DNA of 64,000 nucleotides from Piezodorus guildinii (taxonomy: Eukaryota; Arthropoda; Insecta; Hemiptera; Pentatomidae): the NCBI GenBank assembly GCA_023052935.1, contig CM041292.1:30205454-30269453 (forward strand). Reading direction: 5' to 3'. Under the pieces are notes generated by a model. It worked only from the letters and a program-made list of their open reading frames with translations. It did no database searches and was not told the DNA's origin. The position numbers and the translations under genes are program-made. The stretch's first letter is position 1, and each line of letters begins with the position of its first letter. Of the stretch, positions 22,390 through 35,344 are shown piece by piece.

Positions 22390-25300
22390 GTTATTTTCTT
22401 TTTTATCTAATATTTATTTATTTTTAGGAGTTTTACAGTGACAAGAGTAACACCAAGAAGCCAGAAGATGACCAAAATGTACTTATCCGTAACAAATATT
22501 TGATGTATCATAAGTTTGTTATAATTGCTTTTATCATTTTATCTTTTTCATTATGTTATCTAAGGGTAAAAAATGTCCTCTGTTAATTATATATTTAGAT
22601 ATGAGTATAACTAATAAAAAATAAAATAAATGTTTTTCTAAATAAAGCTCAACTCAAAGAAAATTAAAAAAAATTAAATGTTATAGGCACCTATTATCTT
22701 TTTAAATTATACTGAGTCCAAACTTGGAGTTTTGCATGGTAGAGAGGACAAAAGCAATTTGGCAGCCAATTTTATTAACCCAAATTTTATCAAACAATAA
22801 ATCGACTATTATATTAGTAGTATTTCAGGTAATTGATTTCATGAAGTTATTGTTTTATTAATGAATTGAATGTGAAAAGATTCAAAATAAAAAAAATATA
22901 CATATATTTATATATCCAAAAAATAATATTTTCTTCAAAATGTGCCAATCATTAAGTTCTTTCGTCCAGAACTGTTGTCCAATTTGAACTCTCCTTTTGT
23001 TATAGCTATCAGCTTGTGTTTAGCAATTGATATTAGTTGTTTTCAAAGCAGAATGCTGTAGAAACAATATACTTAGAATTGCGAAATGTTCTTTTATCAT
23101 GAATTTCCTGTACTATATGATTTACGATATTTTTACTTGTTAAATAAAGTCTGTAGATAATTATTACTATGCTATAAGTATTTTATTTTTTTATTTTTCT
23201 AATATGAATTATCAAATAATTATTCATGCTCTTGTTCTATGATATAAAGGGATGAATAATTTATTTAATTCATTTATCTACTTAATTGTTATTATAAGGC
23301 TAAGTTAACTCAGATATGAATCTCATGATTCATTACCTGGAAACTTACCAACAATATTTGTCAGATATTCTGTTCATTAAAATAATGTGTCCTAATAAAT
23401 AATATTTAAATTTATTCCATAGCTAAGCCTCATGTTAAACAATATAAAACCACTCGGATAATGTTCAGTTGTGTATGTACTTCTTTTAGTTAAAACTCTT
23501 GGATATAATTTTTGAAGTATGTTTGTTATAATATCAACCTAATAGTTTGCTCCATTGTTGCTCAACTGTGTTGGTTGTTGATGCTCAATTGAAGCATTTA
23601 ATAAAAAATGTTTTAGACTGTAAAGATTTTGTTGATTATAAAGTTATAATATTATTCTAATTTTAAGTAATTAACAGTTCAATTCTTCACAAATATTTTA
23701 TTAATATTTTGCAGGTAACCACTTTTTTCCTGAATTTAATAACCTGAAATATTTCAATGTTTGTTATTGGGGTTTTTATAGGTGGAATAATTTAAGATTT
23801 AATCAAGAGCTTTTCCTAGTAATAAAGTTTATAATGGATTTATCTATTACAACATTTGTTTAAACATTTATATTCTTGTTATCTGTTGTTAATTTCTGGT
23901 ATCCATAAATAAAAATAATCATGTTTTTTGTGTTGTTTTTATTTATTTTTTAATTGTCTTTCACCAATGACTATTATTCTTTACAACTTATTGTATAAAT
24001 CGGTCTGTCTGAGGAAGTCAAAAAGTCTCTCAGTAGGCTGTGCATTATCCTGTAAAAGGCATTGCTTATTTTGTTGATTGATTTTTAATAACAATAAATC
24101 TATGCTAAATTTAAAATTTAAACCATCAATTTTTTCTTTGTATAAAGTGATTAGTTTTCCACTAAACTTCTATGTTCAAAGGTACCAGTATCGAATTATC
24201 CAATATATATCTTTGAAAAACACCGTAAGAAAAAGAAAGATAAAAAATAAAACATACAATTTTTAAATAAAATATTTATTCATTAAAAATAACAAGTAAT
24301 ATATGTAAAAATATATACAATAGAATGATATACCGATTATACAAATTTCATTTTTTTAAATATTTTTAAAAAATAATTCAATTGATTATAAAAAAAACAT
24401 GTATTTTTCCTTATTACCCTACAGAAATGCTATATTAGTTATAAATTACAATTTTTAAAATGATAGACATACAAATTTATAATTATGACATACAACACCC
24501 ACAGACTAGGATACATTGATACAATATAATTTACAATTTACTCCCTAATCTAGTATTGCACAATAGTAGCATGGCAGTGACATTACTTATAACAAATAAA
24601 ATGATAATACATGCAATTGTTCTTTTATAAATACTCTTATACAGATGTGTATGTGAACAAATATTTTTTTATATATTTTTTTTTACATCTTTGGTAATAT
24701 CTGACAAATATTGCCTACATTACATTATATATGTACATACTATATGAGCACATTTCTTAAATATCTATAATTAAAATTAAACTTTATTATTTGAGATGTT
24801 AATTAATTAATATTATCCACATTAAGCTCCTGAGCCGTTGAGCAGTTCATGCGAAATAACAACATTCAAATTAGTCTAATATTGAAAGATTACAAACAAT
24901 TAACCTAGATAAGGAGTTCCTATAGATTTGTTTGCAGATAAATTTAAATGAAAAGAACAAATACTCTTGAACATAATATACTCTGGGAATAGTAGAATTA
25001 TAAAATTAAAAATAAACAAATATAGTTTAAGTTAATTATTATTAAATATCATAATAAAATCTGCATGTACACATTTATAATTGTGGAGACACAATCAGCC
25101 TATTATTGAGAGTTGTTCTATAAATTTATGATTATATTTTTTTGGTCATTCACAACTGTACTTTGTTATTTAATTTTTCCCTCCAAAAAATATCTTTACT
25201 CATTCCTGTACTACATAACTTTAAATTTGCTCAAAATTCTAAAAATTAGAAAAAAAACATTAACCATAAAGTCTGTCATCCATGAAACTCCCAAAAAATG

Positions 25301-26950
25301 ATAAAGCATGTGATTAGATTAAAGTTTTGAATTTACCTAAAGTCAGTAGTCATATTTTTCATTTTGAATCATTTTATTAGATTATTAAAATAGAAATAAG
25401 GAATTTTTCATTTAGTTGCGGGAACTGGAATGTAACATTATTTGTAAATTATTAATCATGGGTTAACATAAAGATACTTTTTATTTTTTATTGTCTCAGT
25501 TAGTGAAGAATTATAAAAATTAAAAAAAAAAAAAGTTAAAGCATGAGGTATAGAAACAGAAAGCAACATTTAAAAAAAAAAAAAAAAATTGTCTTCAAAA
25601 AGAATCATTCACAAGAAAGGCAGTTGGTATTAGATGAGTATTGTTCATATTGAGACTGTGAGGACACTTCTCTTTATTCATCCTTAACAATATATAAATA
25701 CAATACAATACAAATATTGCCTAATTTTGAAAAGTAATTATGATATTGCACTATTCTATTATCATTTTTCTCTTATCTTTAATTACAATCATAAATTAAA
25801 AATATTAAAATATTACCCACATTAATGTAGTGGAAATCAAGGTCTAACTATGAAAGGATAATGAATGGAATATTAAGAATTCAGCTGGTCGAACGTATTA
25901 TTTAACATATAGATGAACAGTTTTGGTTATTAGAAAATTTCGGATTTCCAGATCAAAATAAATAAAACCACCAGATTTCATTCTTATTTTAAGAACAATA
26001 CTTTATAGTGCTGTAAACTTTATAGTTTTGTTCTTATTTGTATGTTTTTTAAATAATTATAATACTAGATTTCAACATAAATTCTAAGCATAAACATTCA
26101 AAAAAATATTCAGCTTCAACAACAAATAAATGCCACTTATTTTTTTTAATCGAGCATGTATATGACTTCTTCATTTTATTTTATTCGTCTTGGTAGAAAT
26201 GAGTAATGGAAATGTACCAAGATTATAACAAATTAAGTTTAGGAACCCCTGCACTAATTTACTTACATTTAACTTAATGACCTTAACAATAAATAACTAT
26301 TTACAAGTATTAATGAATAATTGTTATCATTAGTGATGATGTCCAAGGAAAATATCACCATTGTGTATTTATATTTGTGATTTGATTATGAAATGCTGTC
26401 GGAATCAGTAATCTATAGCATCACAGTGATTTACTATGATCTGATTGGTAAGGGTTGCATTTTTAGTATTGTAAGTTTTATTCCTAAACCTAAAAAGATC
26501 TTTTGTTTTCTCAATTAATATTAATATTGACTTGAAAATACATTCAATGATGTTTCTATGATTTAATTTGAAACTATTTCAACTAATTTAAGATTTAATG
26601 GTGATACATATTCTCTTTTACTCTTTAATAAAATTAATGTTTAGGCATTTTATATGGATCTGTACCAACAATATTTTTAGCTCAGAATAAATTAAATTTC
26701 TGAAAATGAAGCAGAGGTAGGTGACAAACTTATTATAGAAAGATGGTCTTAGGAATGGAGTCATAATCATCGCAAAGTTGTCAAATGGATTATTTTGACA
26801 TAATAACTTTGCCTGTTTTTTTTGTTTTTTATCAAATCATTGTGAGCTTTACAAGGTGAAAATCTCCATTCACCGTTCTATACACTGTTGATGATTTTGG
26901 TACCTTTGCAAGAATCAAAGGATAAATATGCTCTTTTAAACGATTGAATC
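22390..26950. other. AT-rich stretch downstream of the cuticular gene, no gene seen
   Basis: No supported coding sequence in 4.5 kb. The part nearest 26950 should hold the 3' UTR of the minus-strand cuticular gene. A possible AATAAA on the minus strand lies at 26477-26482, but nothing shows that it is used. Confidence 0.45.
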
Positions 26951-26953
26951 ATA

Positions 26954-27748
26954 CTAGAAATACTTTGGATATACGTTCAGGGAGTTGGCTGACAAAGTGG
27001 GTGTTTTCAGGTACCTCAGATAATCAAAGGGAACTGAGGCATAACCTCCGATGCGCCCAGGATTTGATGTCGGTCTGATGGGAGTACCATCTCGTTCTGT
27101 GGCAGGAGTGCTATCATCAGGAGTTTCTGGAAAGAGTACAGGGCCGTTCTTGTTATCGTAGGCAGCCTTAGGGATCTTGGAGGGCTCTGCTTGGGGCATC
27201 ATGACCGCCATCCCGCCGGGAACATAGTGGAAGGTCGGAGCGAGGGGTATGTACTTGACCTTCATCGGCCGGTGGTCGGCGATGTCGTCGTGGTGCTGGA
27301 AGATGGGCTTGATGACATGCGGTCCAGGTTTGATGCCGTTGAGAGGCCTCTTCACAGGGCGCCAGGGTCCGGGGATCTGGTTTGGCGAAGACGGCTCCTT
27401 GGAGTACTGCTGGAGCTTTGGCTTCCTCAAAGGTTTGTGGGGCTGCTGCTGGTAGCTGGGAAGCATGGATGGTCTGTAGTAAGTGACCGGTTGAGGTGGC
27501 GGAGGCGCCGGCTTGCTCTGGCTGGGAGTGTGGAAGATCTGGTGGCCGGCGGGACTCGACGTCTTGACCACGGCGTTGAATCCGTTGGTGCCGTCGGCCG
27601 TGTAGCTGACTGTCCGGACGGAGCCGTCGGGCTGCACGAGGCTGTACTCGCCCTTCACCTGGTCTCCGTTCCTCTCTTCCCATTGGTCCTTCATATCTCC
27701 CGTGTGTGGGTCCTTCACTCCGTACTTGAACGAGTAGTTGGGTCTTGT
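26954..27748 (-). CDS. RR-2 cuticular protein, last coding exon
   Basis: Structural cuticle protein of the CPR family, which binds chitin in the extracellular matrix. The exon begins after a good acceptor (minus strand polypyrimidine-rich, ending CTGTTCACAG; AG at 27749-27750) with [18 protein letters not shown]. It continues with [19 protein letters not shown] and ends the domain in NGFNAVV. This is the extended Rebers-Riddiford RR-2 pattern with the conserved aromatics and glycines (27748 to about 27577). A Pro/Gln-rich, Tyr-containing tail follows and ends NVYPKYF at the stop. The exon encodes 264 residues in phase 0 and is much richer in G+C than its surroundings, as expected for a selected gene. 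The signal peptide and first exon(s) are missing here; they should lie at higher coordinates or outside the window. A GTG at 27716-27718 is not the start. Confidence 0.93.
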   Translation of the reverse strand, partial: TRPNYSFKYGVKDPHTGDMKDQWEERNGDQVKGEYSLVQPDGSVRTVSYTADGTNGFNAVVKTSSPAGHQIFHTPSQSKPAPPPPQPVTYYRPSMLPSYQQQPHKPLRKPKLQQYSKEPSSPNQIPGPWRPVKRPLNGIKPGPHVIKPIFQHHDDIADHRPMKVKYIPLAPTFHYVPGGMAVMMPQAEPSKIPKAAYDNKNGPVLFPETPDDSTPATERDGTPIRPTSNPGRIGGYASVPFDYLRYLKTPTLSANSLNVYPKYF

Positions 27749-28986
27749 CTGTGAACAGGTAAATCAAACTAGGTTACTACTGGGCATAGCCAAGAATTTT
27801 TATGAATCTTGGAATGTATTGATTGATCTATGAAAAAAAAAAAAAAATGAGTGCGTGTAACCTTTACGCGCAACTGTAAAGTAAACATTCTTTGATATTG
27901 TGACGAATAAAAATGTATGAAGTTAAAATTAAATAATTCATGTTAGAATTTTAAAAATTATATGCTCTTAATATAATAATTTGTAAGTAAATTTTTAGGT
28001 CGATTACAAAGATTAATTATTGTAAATAATAAACCGAAAAACATTAGGAGAATTCTTTCAGACTGTCAATCCTGAGCCGACCTGTCCGATATTATAAATT
28101 TAATAGCAGTCCAGCAGAGGTCGCCCCCCAAAAACAATACAGAATTAATATTATATATTAAACAAATTTCAATCATAACTAAATTTCTTCATTAATTTAT
28201 ATCTACAAGGTCATGCTACTTAAAAATAATTGTGTAAAATCAACTAGTATTTACCATAAATATAATTCATCACACCTTTAACGTTAAGACAATTCTTCCT
28301 GAAGTAACCTTTTCAAATTGCAGACAAAATAAAGATTATTAATAATTGAATTAATTTATTGAAGGAAAGAGAATTTATGAACCAAAGTTCGATTACTGAG
28401 AAATGATACAAATGTCACCCTAAGTCAACGCCTTAACACATTTCTGTTGCATCAACGTCATCCAAACCATTCAGAAACCCTATAGTCAGGCCTAAAGAAG
28501 GCAGGATATATAGAAAAACTTTATATTTTGGGACTGTCACGTAAGGATAAAAACGTATTTAAAAAAATATGAGAGCGTAATAAAACAATAAAAACAGAAA
28601 AAAAAGAATTACAGTTACATTATCTTGATGACAATTTATTACAATGACTTAAAAAAAGAAAAGTATAAGCAGTATCGCTGAATACAATTGAAAACCTAAA
28701 TATTGACTACACACTAATACAAATTAAACATAATAGTAAATATTTATATAGTTAGATTGCGTCATAAATAAGAGGTTAGATGATATTGAAAAAGAAGGGA
28801 TTTGAATAAATCAAGGGAAGGAATATGACGAATGTTTGGTGAAAGAAAATTTCAAAAAATAAAATAAAAGAATGAGTTTCTGGGAATGTATATATTAGTT
28901 TGTATATATGGTATAAGTTTGTATTATATATGGTTTGGTATAGGATTCTAGGTAATGTCGCCAAGGGGTTTGGTGAAAAAACAATG
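27749..28986 (-). other. Inferred intron upstream of the cuticular exon
   Basis: The sequence to the right of the acceptor at 27749-27750 is AT-rich with no coding exon that I can identify. The intron must extend at least this far, and probably through the mariner at 28989-29818. No matching signal-peptide exon with a donor site was found. Confidence 0.5.
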
Positions 28987-28988
28987 TA

Positions 28989-29818
28989 TTGGGTTGTGTC
29001 ACATAAAATGTCCGTTTTCAAGGTAAAGGATTTTTATTAATTTTATTCGAAGTATTTACCTTCTTTTTCTACACATTGTTCCCAACGTGACACCAACTTT
29101 TTTATCCCCGAACTGAAAACTCTGAGCTTTGAAGTGAAACAAAATCTGAAAACGCACTTTTCACTTCATCATCATTTTCACAACGTTTTTCTTTGACGAA
29201 GTTGTCTAAATTCCTGAACAAGTTGTTATCTGTTGGAGACAAGTCGGTAGAATATGGTGGGTGCGGAAGAACTTCGTAACCCAGTTCTTTCAATTTTTGC
29301 ACGGTATGTTTTGAAACATGGGTCTTGCTGCCGCTCAGTGAGATCATGAGGTACCCATGTATCGAGCTTTTTTACTTTCCCAATACACTTTAAATGTCTG
29401 GAAACGGATGATGCACTTGCATTTAGGTGTGCTGAGAGTCCTTTAACAGTTTAGTAGGGGTTTCCTTCTACTGTATGTTTGAGGACATCGTTGTCTATTA
29501 CGGACGGAGGTCTTCCTCGGGGCAAGTTTTCCAAGTCGGTTTCTATTTATATTTCTAGCGGCCTCAGCTGCTGAATGGCCGAGTTTAAACTCGTACAAAA
29601 ATATTAGTCGAAAATCGCGTGTTTCCATGTTCATATTTGGAGGTATACTAAAAAGTGGATAATTGATTGGGAAGCTAATGTTTATAATACACAGGTAGAG
29701 GATTAGTAACTGTTTACTTTAAATATGTAAACATTCGGAAGAAAACAACAGAGACCTGCAAAATCTTTTATGTATTTCAGAAACTATAAAAACGGACATT
29801 TCATGTGAAACAACCCAA
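28989..29818 (-). mobile_element. mariner element, internally deleted
   Basis: 830 bp with about 32-bp terminal inverted repeats. The left end is ttgggttgtgtcacataaaa, and the reverse complement of the right end is ttgggttgtttcacatgaaa; both continue tgtccgtttt. The TA target duplications are at 28987-28988 and 29819-29820. Full mariners are about 1.3 kb, so about 450 bp is missing from the middle. It lies 1.2 kb upstream of the cuticular exon, probably in its intron. Confidence 0.93.
29043..29634 (-). pseudogene. mariner transposase, deleted and frameshifted
   Basis: The cut-and-paste transposase would be about 345 residues when complete. The N terminus is present (METRDFRLIFLYEFKLG, SAAEAARNINR: first helix-turn-helix), as is the second DNA-binding part (LNASASSVSRHLK, then VKKLDTWVPHDL). 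The reading then jumps to HVSKHTVQKLKELGYEVLPHPP. The first catalytic Asp and the QDNAR-type second Asp are therefore absent. The third Asp is kept in YSTDLSPTDNNLF. The C-terminal SRWEQCVEKEGKYFE is present in another frame and ends at 29043. At least one stop and two frame changes are present, so it cannot be active, but its ends could still be mobilised in trans. Confidence 0.9.
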
Positions 29819-30059
29819 TAGTATGGATATGCATAATATCACTCTTATAATTTTTCTTAATATCATGCTTACAAAAATGTTGCATCTCTTACATTTTGTT
29901 TTCCCAAATTTAATGTATAATTAGGCATATAAATTGATATAAAACTTTTTTTTTAAGTTATATGCTATAGATTCGTGTAAAAATAACGTCGCTACATACA
30001 TTCGTAACGGCATCCTGAACCGATAAAATACGTTGACAGCAATTAATGCTACATTGAAC

Positions 30060-30310
30060 TGGAAGAGAGCAGACCGGTTGATGGCCGTGATCTTAGACGG
30101 GATCGCAATTAGCGAAGGTTATGTAAGAGCGATTCAGTGTCAGGGCTACTACTGCATTCCTCTCTACCTCTTCCACTTTATCAATAAGATTTATTTCCGT
30201 TCCTAACGTTTCTGTCATGATTAAAATCTCTCGTTTATTGTAGCCATAGCCACCTTGGGCGATAAAGGTAATGATGACAGCGATGGACGGATCCACTAAC
30301 GGGAGGGAGA
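30060..30310 (-). other. GC-richer island, possible exon on minus strand
   Basis: On the minus strand, a run TTCCTTTTTCTCCCTCCCGTTAG (ending about 30296) would make a strong splice acceptor. It is followed by an open stretch of 67 codons to a stop near 30093. The translation matches nothing that I recognise. It may be an exon, a conserved noncoding segment or chance. Confidence 0.3.
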
Positions 30311-30717
30311 AAAAGGAAGCTTCACCAATCTTTTCCTATTAAATTAGCACTACGAAAATTAATTAATAATGGATAATTTAAAACTCGTAATTTATTCTAC
30401 ACACGTCCTATTATACGTTTTGCGAGTTCGATAGGACATTAAATCCTCTTGAATCTGTTCCTTAAAAAAAAAAGCTATTCCTAGCTCCTTCTCACCCAAA
30501 AAGCACTATGGGCCTTTCACCCTAGTTCGAGTTGTAGGTTTAACTCTTTGCGGACGAGAGGCGACTCTTAGACCACGGGTTTTTGAGTGGCGAGTGAGAG
30601 GTGACAGTCGGTGTATATTCATCTTCCCTTCATCTCCAATCCATTGCAGCGCACTATCCTTTCTTAAAAAGGTTAGTTTCTTATACAGATAGTTATTGTT
30701 GTAAGTATAGTTTTAAA

Positions 30718-30720
<3 letters not shown>

Positions 30721-30791
<71 letters not shown>
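30721..30791. repeat. (TA)n microsatellite
   Basis: Long perfect TA run. Confidence 0.95.
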
Positions 30792-30795
<4 letters not shown>

Positions 30796-30799
30796 AACA

Positions 30800-31556
30800 A
30801 TCGTAAAATAACGCTTTTAAAAGGTAATTTATATACATATATATTGATTCAAACATTCTTAAAATAATGCTTTAATTATTGCGATGCATTTAGTATTTCC
30901 TGAGGTTTTTTTGTAAATAAAAATTTTAATATCTTATTATTATTTATACAGTTAGAATCGACATTCAACTTCAAGTTAATAACGTTATTATGTAAGCTAT
31001 TAAGAAGTTAAGTAGTTTAAACCATATTAATAACTTTTCATGAAATTGTGCATATAAATAAACTCAAACTTTCCGAAAGATATACATTTGCACTACCTTC
31101 AAGAAATAATGAATCCTGAATATGTTGCAAAATTGTATATCTTAAATGTTCCCTTCTACCGAATGATATGAAGGATATTAGATGGAGATGGAAAGGGCAT
31201 GAAGTTCCAAGTAATTCATGAATGCTACAGTTGAAGGCGATATACCACGTTGTGGACCGGATACAAGGTGGACTGAAGGAATTCACATTGATATCCTAGA
31301 GCTGGTTACAAAAAAATAAGAAATCAATAGCCTTAGATAGATAGATGTGGAACAGATTTTCCAAGGCGGCCGTATAACACCAAGGTCTTAAAAGTACACA
31401 GAACAAATCCACCCGGAGATGTCACTTCCACAATCATAGCAAAGATCATTTCGCTTTATTTGAAAATATTTATAAACATTGCGATTCTATTGAGATATAT
31501 ATATTACTAGAAATGAATATGAGCCATATTGAAAAATTCATATATATATATTATAT

Positions 31557-31590
<34 letters not shown>

Positions 31591-33870
31591 ATATATATAC
31601 ATAAAAAAAAAAAAAAAAAAAAACGTTGTCAAAACAAAACCTTTTCATCAAGTAGTTATGGAAGTAAAATAATCAAAGGTGTCTAATTACCTTAAAAAGT
31701 CTAGATTTTCAAAAATATTTTTAAAATTATTACTTAACATACTACGTGATATTGTCATGACAAAACATTTAAATAACGTCCTTTTCATATTTTTAGTTTT
31801 TGTTTCGTCATATCTTCCAATTCGGAGCCTGCTGTGTAACAGTGTAATTATAAATTTCACTATTTCAGCCGTGCGTCCATCGTAGAGACTGGAGTTTAGT
31901 TAGGAACGGTTTCTGATTCCAACATGCACATTTCTTTTTTCCAATTCATTTACTTAACCAAACAGCAAATAGGCTTAAATAATAACAAGTCAGGCATGTG
32001 GAAGGACAGTATGTAGCAGAAAGTCTTCTCTTCAGGTTTTTTTTTATGTTAAGGAAGATCTCTCATCCAGTATTTTTTACATAATTGACGACCAGGTATG
32101 TTTTATGTTGCTCCAGAACGTTCGTATTCGACATAACAATGAACACATATACTATTTGATTAAGGATAATTTGGAAGGTTCATGGCTTGGATTATCTGAG
32201 CGAGCTGTTGGAGGAACGAACGTATAAAGCCTGTGAAAACTTTTCGCCCTTATGAGCGGCATCTAGTGACTTTTTTGGTAACTACGTGCTCAAAGCTTGC
32301 CCCCATTTTAGGGATACGCTACACTGCATATAACATATATCTTAAAAAAAAAAAAAGTATCATAATATTTTTAAAAAGTAATAATTGATTTTATTATCAG
32401 AATTTGTTTTTAAAAAATACGTCTTCTCGCCCACCTCACAAACCTGTGTGAAACCTCACAATAACTCGCTGTTACGAATTTTTACCTACCTTTCCTCTCA
32501 ATGTTTAGCACGGCCTTAATTTAAAAGGAGGGCTAGCTTAAAGCACTTAGCTATCAAAAAAGGCGTTAGATACCACATGTGAAAACGACAATTTTTCACA
32601 GGTTTTAGACGCTAGTGTTAAAAAAGGCTAAAATGGGGCTGGATAAGATTGTTCATACCTTTTTGTTAATGCAAAATATGGGGAGAAGCGTTAGGAAGCT
32701 TATTCTTCACGGCTGTTGGGTAATTTCGCTCTTCACACCAGAGCTTGTTGGTTCGTTGAGGGGAGACGAAAATGTATTTAATTCTACCTTTCCTTTGAAG
32801 ATTATACGGGGATTATCTCGGGCTAGGAGATGAGAGCGGAGAATTAATGTCACAGTTAAAAGCCCTCGGGCGCCGAGACGCGAATAATTTTATCTTTTAA
32901 GTTTGGTTATCGGTAATGTTCACGCGCATAAAACCGCCAAGCCACCATCATTGTCTCAAATTTATATGTATACAAACAGTACTGGTTCTCACCAAACGAT
33001 TTCAACCTACTTTACTCACTTATGAAAAATTCCTGCTTACGCCCATATTCACGTCTCCTTGCCATCCGTTGTCTTACACATAGTAAGGTTCTTTACTATG
33101 CAATGACTTGTTTTTAGATTAAAAAGGTATTTATAAGGTTATTAAGCACAAGGCAAAATCAATTTCAACATATTGAAATAAAATAGATTGACCCTTATAT
33201 AACTCTTAAATTAATTTAGCTAATCATAATTATTTTCCATGACAAAAAATAATAAAACAGAGGTTACATAAATAACATTCTGATGAGCTGTGTAAGTCGC
33301 CCGCTATTTCAAGAATCAGATAATCACACCCTTGTGCTATGGCGGTGACGTAATGGCAAAAATCACTCAGCAGAAACTTAAGAAACATATAAAACAGTTT
33401 TGTGAAAGTTCATGGAATAGATTGGTTCCCGCCCTCCTGCTGAAACTATCCGGGAATTCGTGAAAGATTTTGTCTAAATTTGGTGTTTATTGCCGGAGAA
33501 AAATATATAATAAATAGAATCCAATATTACCACGTTATGTAACTTTTATGTAAGAACACAATCTTTGCTAGTAATAAAAAACAAGTCTCCTCTTGGTGTA
33601 AATTCAATTTCAACGATTTCAAAGTATGAGTTGCTGAAGATACTTATCGAAGAGTTGTATGAAGGTTTATTGAATCCTTTCGTTTCATTTCATATTAAAA
33701 CGTTAAACATTAAACACAAACAAAAACTAAATGTGTTTAAAAAAAAAATCATTCAAAATGAAACTAAAATATTTCGTTCAGTATTGTAAAAATGAAGTTA
33801 TCAATATATAAAAGAATTTTAGTATTTTCTGTAATTTCTGAGTCCAAATAACCAAGTTCCGAAAAAAGGT
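30800..33870. other. AT-rich stretch, no gene seen
   Basis: Contains an interrupted (TA)n tract at about 31538-31601 followed by poly(A), and a weak inverted repeat (about 32228 and 32608). Several open frames of 60-74 codons lack any recognisable content. Confidence 0.45.
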
Positions 33871-33871
33871 C

Positions 33872-34640
33872 TGTGCGTGTGGTAAGTCCAGCGCGAAAAC
33901 AAAAAGACGTGCAAAACTAAAATTTCATATTTAAAAAAACTATAAGCCTTATATATAGATGTCACATTAACTTTTTAACTAAAATCAGCTGACCGGAAGT
34001 GCTACTTTATACCATGCATTTTGCACCTTTTTAGGATATTCTCAAAAATAGCTCTAACGATTTTGATTAAACTCGCTATAATGATATAAAATTTAATGGG
34101 ATTTTATTTCATGTAGGTTTCATTCTGCTTGAAACAGTCTGACAGGACTTAAATGCCGATATTTTAAATTTTCTTCCTCTAACGTACCTTTAATTTCTTA
34201 GATTTTATAAAAAAAAACATATCATCTGAGTAAGATAACGGCTAAATATGCAAGCTCGACAAATTTGATAACCAACTAATAAAGGAGAAAAGAGCAAAAC
34301 TATTTTTTAATGTAATTTTCTTTTTTGAAAATAAGAACATTAATATACCGTTGGAAAGCCAAAGATTTTAGAAAATATATTATCTTATACACAAGTTTGT
34401 AAAAGTTAATAGAGATTAATGAAACGCCGATATAACTAACTGATTTTTTTGATAATAATAAAATAGATTTTTTAACAAAACACATGTTCCTATAGAAATT
34501 CAATTAAATTAATTCTTTATTGTTTTCTATCATTTTTCTCTCCAACTGTATTTGAAAATTCATTAATCGATTTTAAAAACGGAGGTAAAAGAAGGTCGTG
34601 TGTTGCGCGCACCAGATTTTTTGTATTACATTTGAAATTG
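33872..34640 (-). repeat. Dispersed repeat R, about 750 bp
   Basis: Matches, in opposite orientation, 52095-52850. Landmarks in order here: 'gtgtggtaagtcc', 'tgcattttgcacctttt', 'taatataccgttggaaagcc', 'acacatgttcctatagaaatt', 'ttgaaaattcattaatcgatttt' and 'ggtcgtgtgttg'. Pieces also occur near 57180-57260 and 59755-59805. There is no coding sequence, no clear TIR and no TSD. Strand is given relative to the 52-kb copy. Confidence 0.75.
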
Positions 34641-35340
34641 TGTAAAATATTTAGCCGAAAGGAATTTTTTTTTTTGTCTTTGTTCAAAATTAACAAGGTA
34701 TAGACACAAGGTGGTCATTATCATGATCAGTATATTACAAAAAATATTGCCTTTGGTTCTTTATCAATTATTATATCTTTCAGGTTTTCTTATTGTGTTT
34801 AGCGCTATTATTTTGGTGTGAGAGTTATGTAAATATTGTTATATAATAACTAATAGAAAATAACCTTCTATTGACATTCTTCAGTGTCTTGGTCTGTTTT
34901 AATTTCTACCAATGTCTCATGCTTGGTATAATATCTTTGTTGCTTAGACTAACAGGCGTTAAATACTGAGAAATCTCCAACCCACTGGAACAATTGGTTA
35001 ATAGTTGTGTTTTTTTTTAATTTAGAGCATAAAATGCGCGCTTATGTGTTTAACACTGTCATTTTACTTCAGAAAATCAATTAGTTCAAATGTTAACTCT
35101 TTTGATTCCATTACCTAAACTTTTTAATAATATTCACATAACAAAAAAAAAAATCTAGATCAATTCAAACAATAAAATATCATATTTATATAAAGCTGTT
35201 ATATTTATTTTGTCAAGTCTTTTGATCGTTTAAACGTAATTATATACATTTATCGTAATTATTAATGTTTCTAGTTTTATTAATGGTTTGGCCAGTATTA
35301 TTTTAGTTTTCCCAGTGTTATTATAACTAATTCTCATACA
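34641..35340. other. No gene seen
   Basis: AT-rich sequence with no recognised feature. Confidence 0.5.
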
Positions 35341-35344
35341 TTTG

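Noticed and set aside
24005..24056. Minus-strand reading LQDNAQPTERLFDFL, resembling the second-Asp motif of mariner-type transposases
   Set aside because: The similarity is confined to about 15 codons with no supporting motif on either side and no terminal repeats. It could be an old trace but is not supportable.
27168..27767. Long open frames overlapping the cuticular exon on both strands (27168-27767 -, 27191-27754 +)
   Set aside because: They are shadows of a GC-rich coding exon in other frames. Only the RR-2 frame has a known domain and a matching splice acceptor.
30601..30867. 88-codon frame consisting largely of alternating Tyr and Ile
   Set aside because: It is the (TA)n microsatellite translated.
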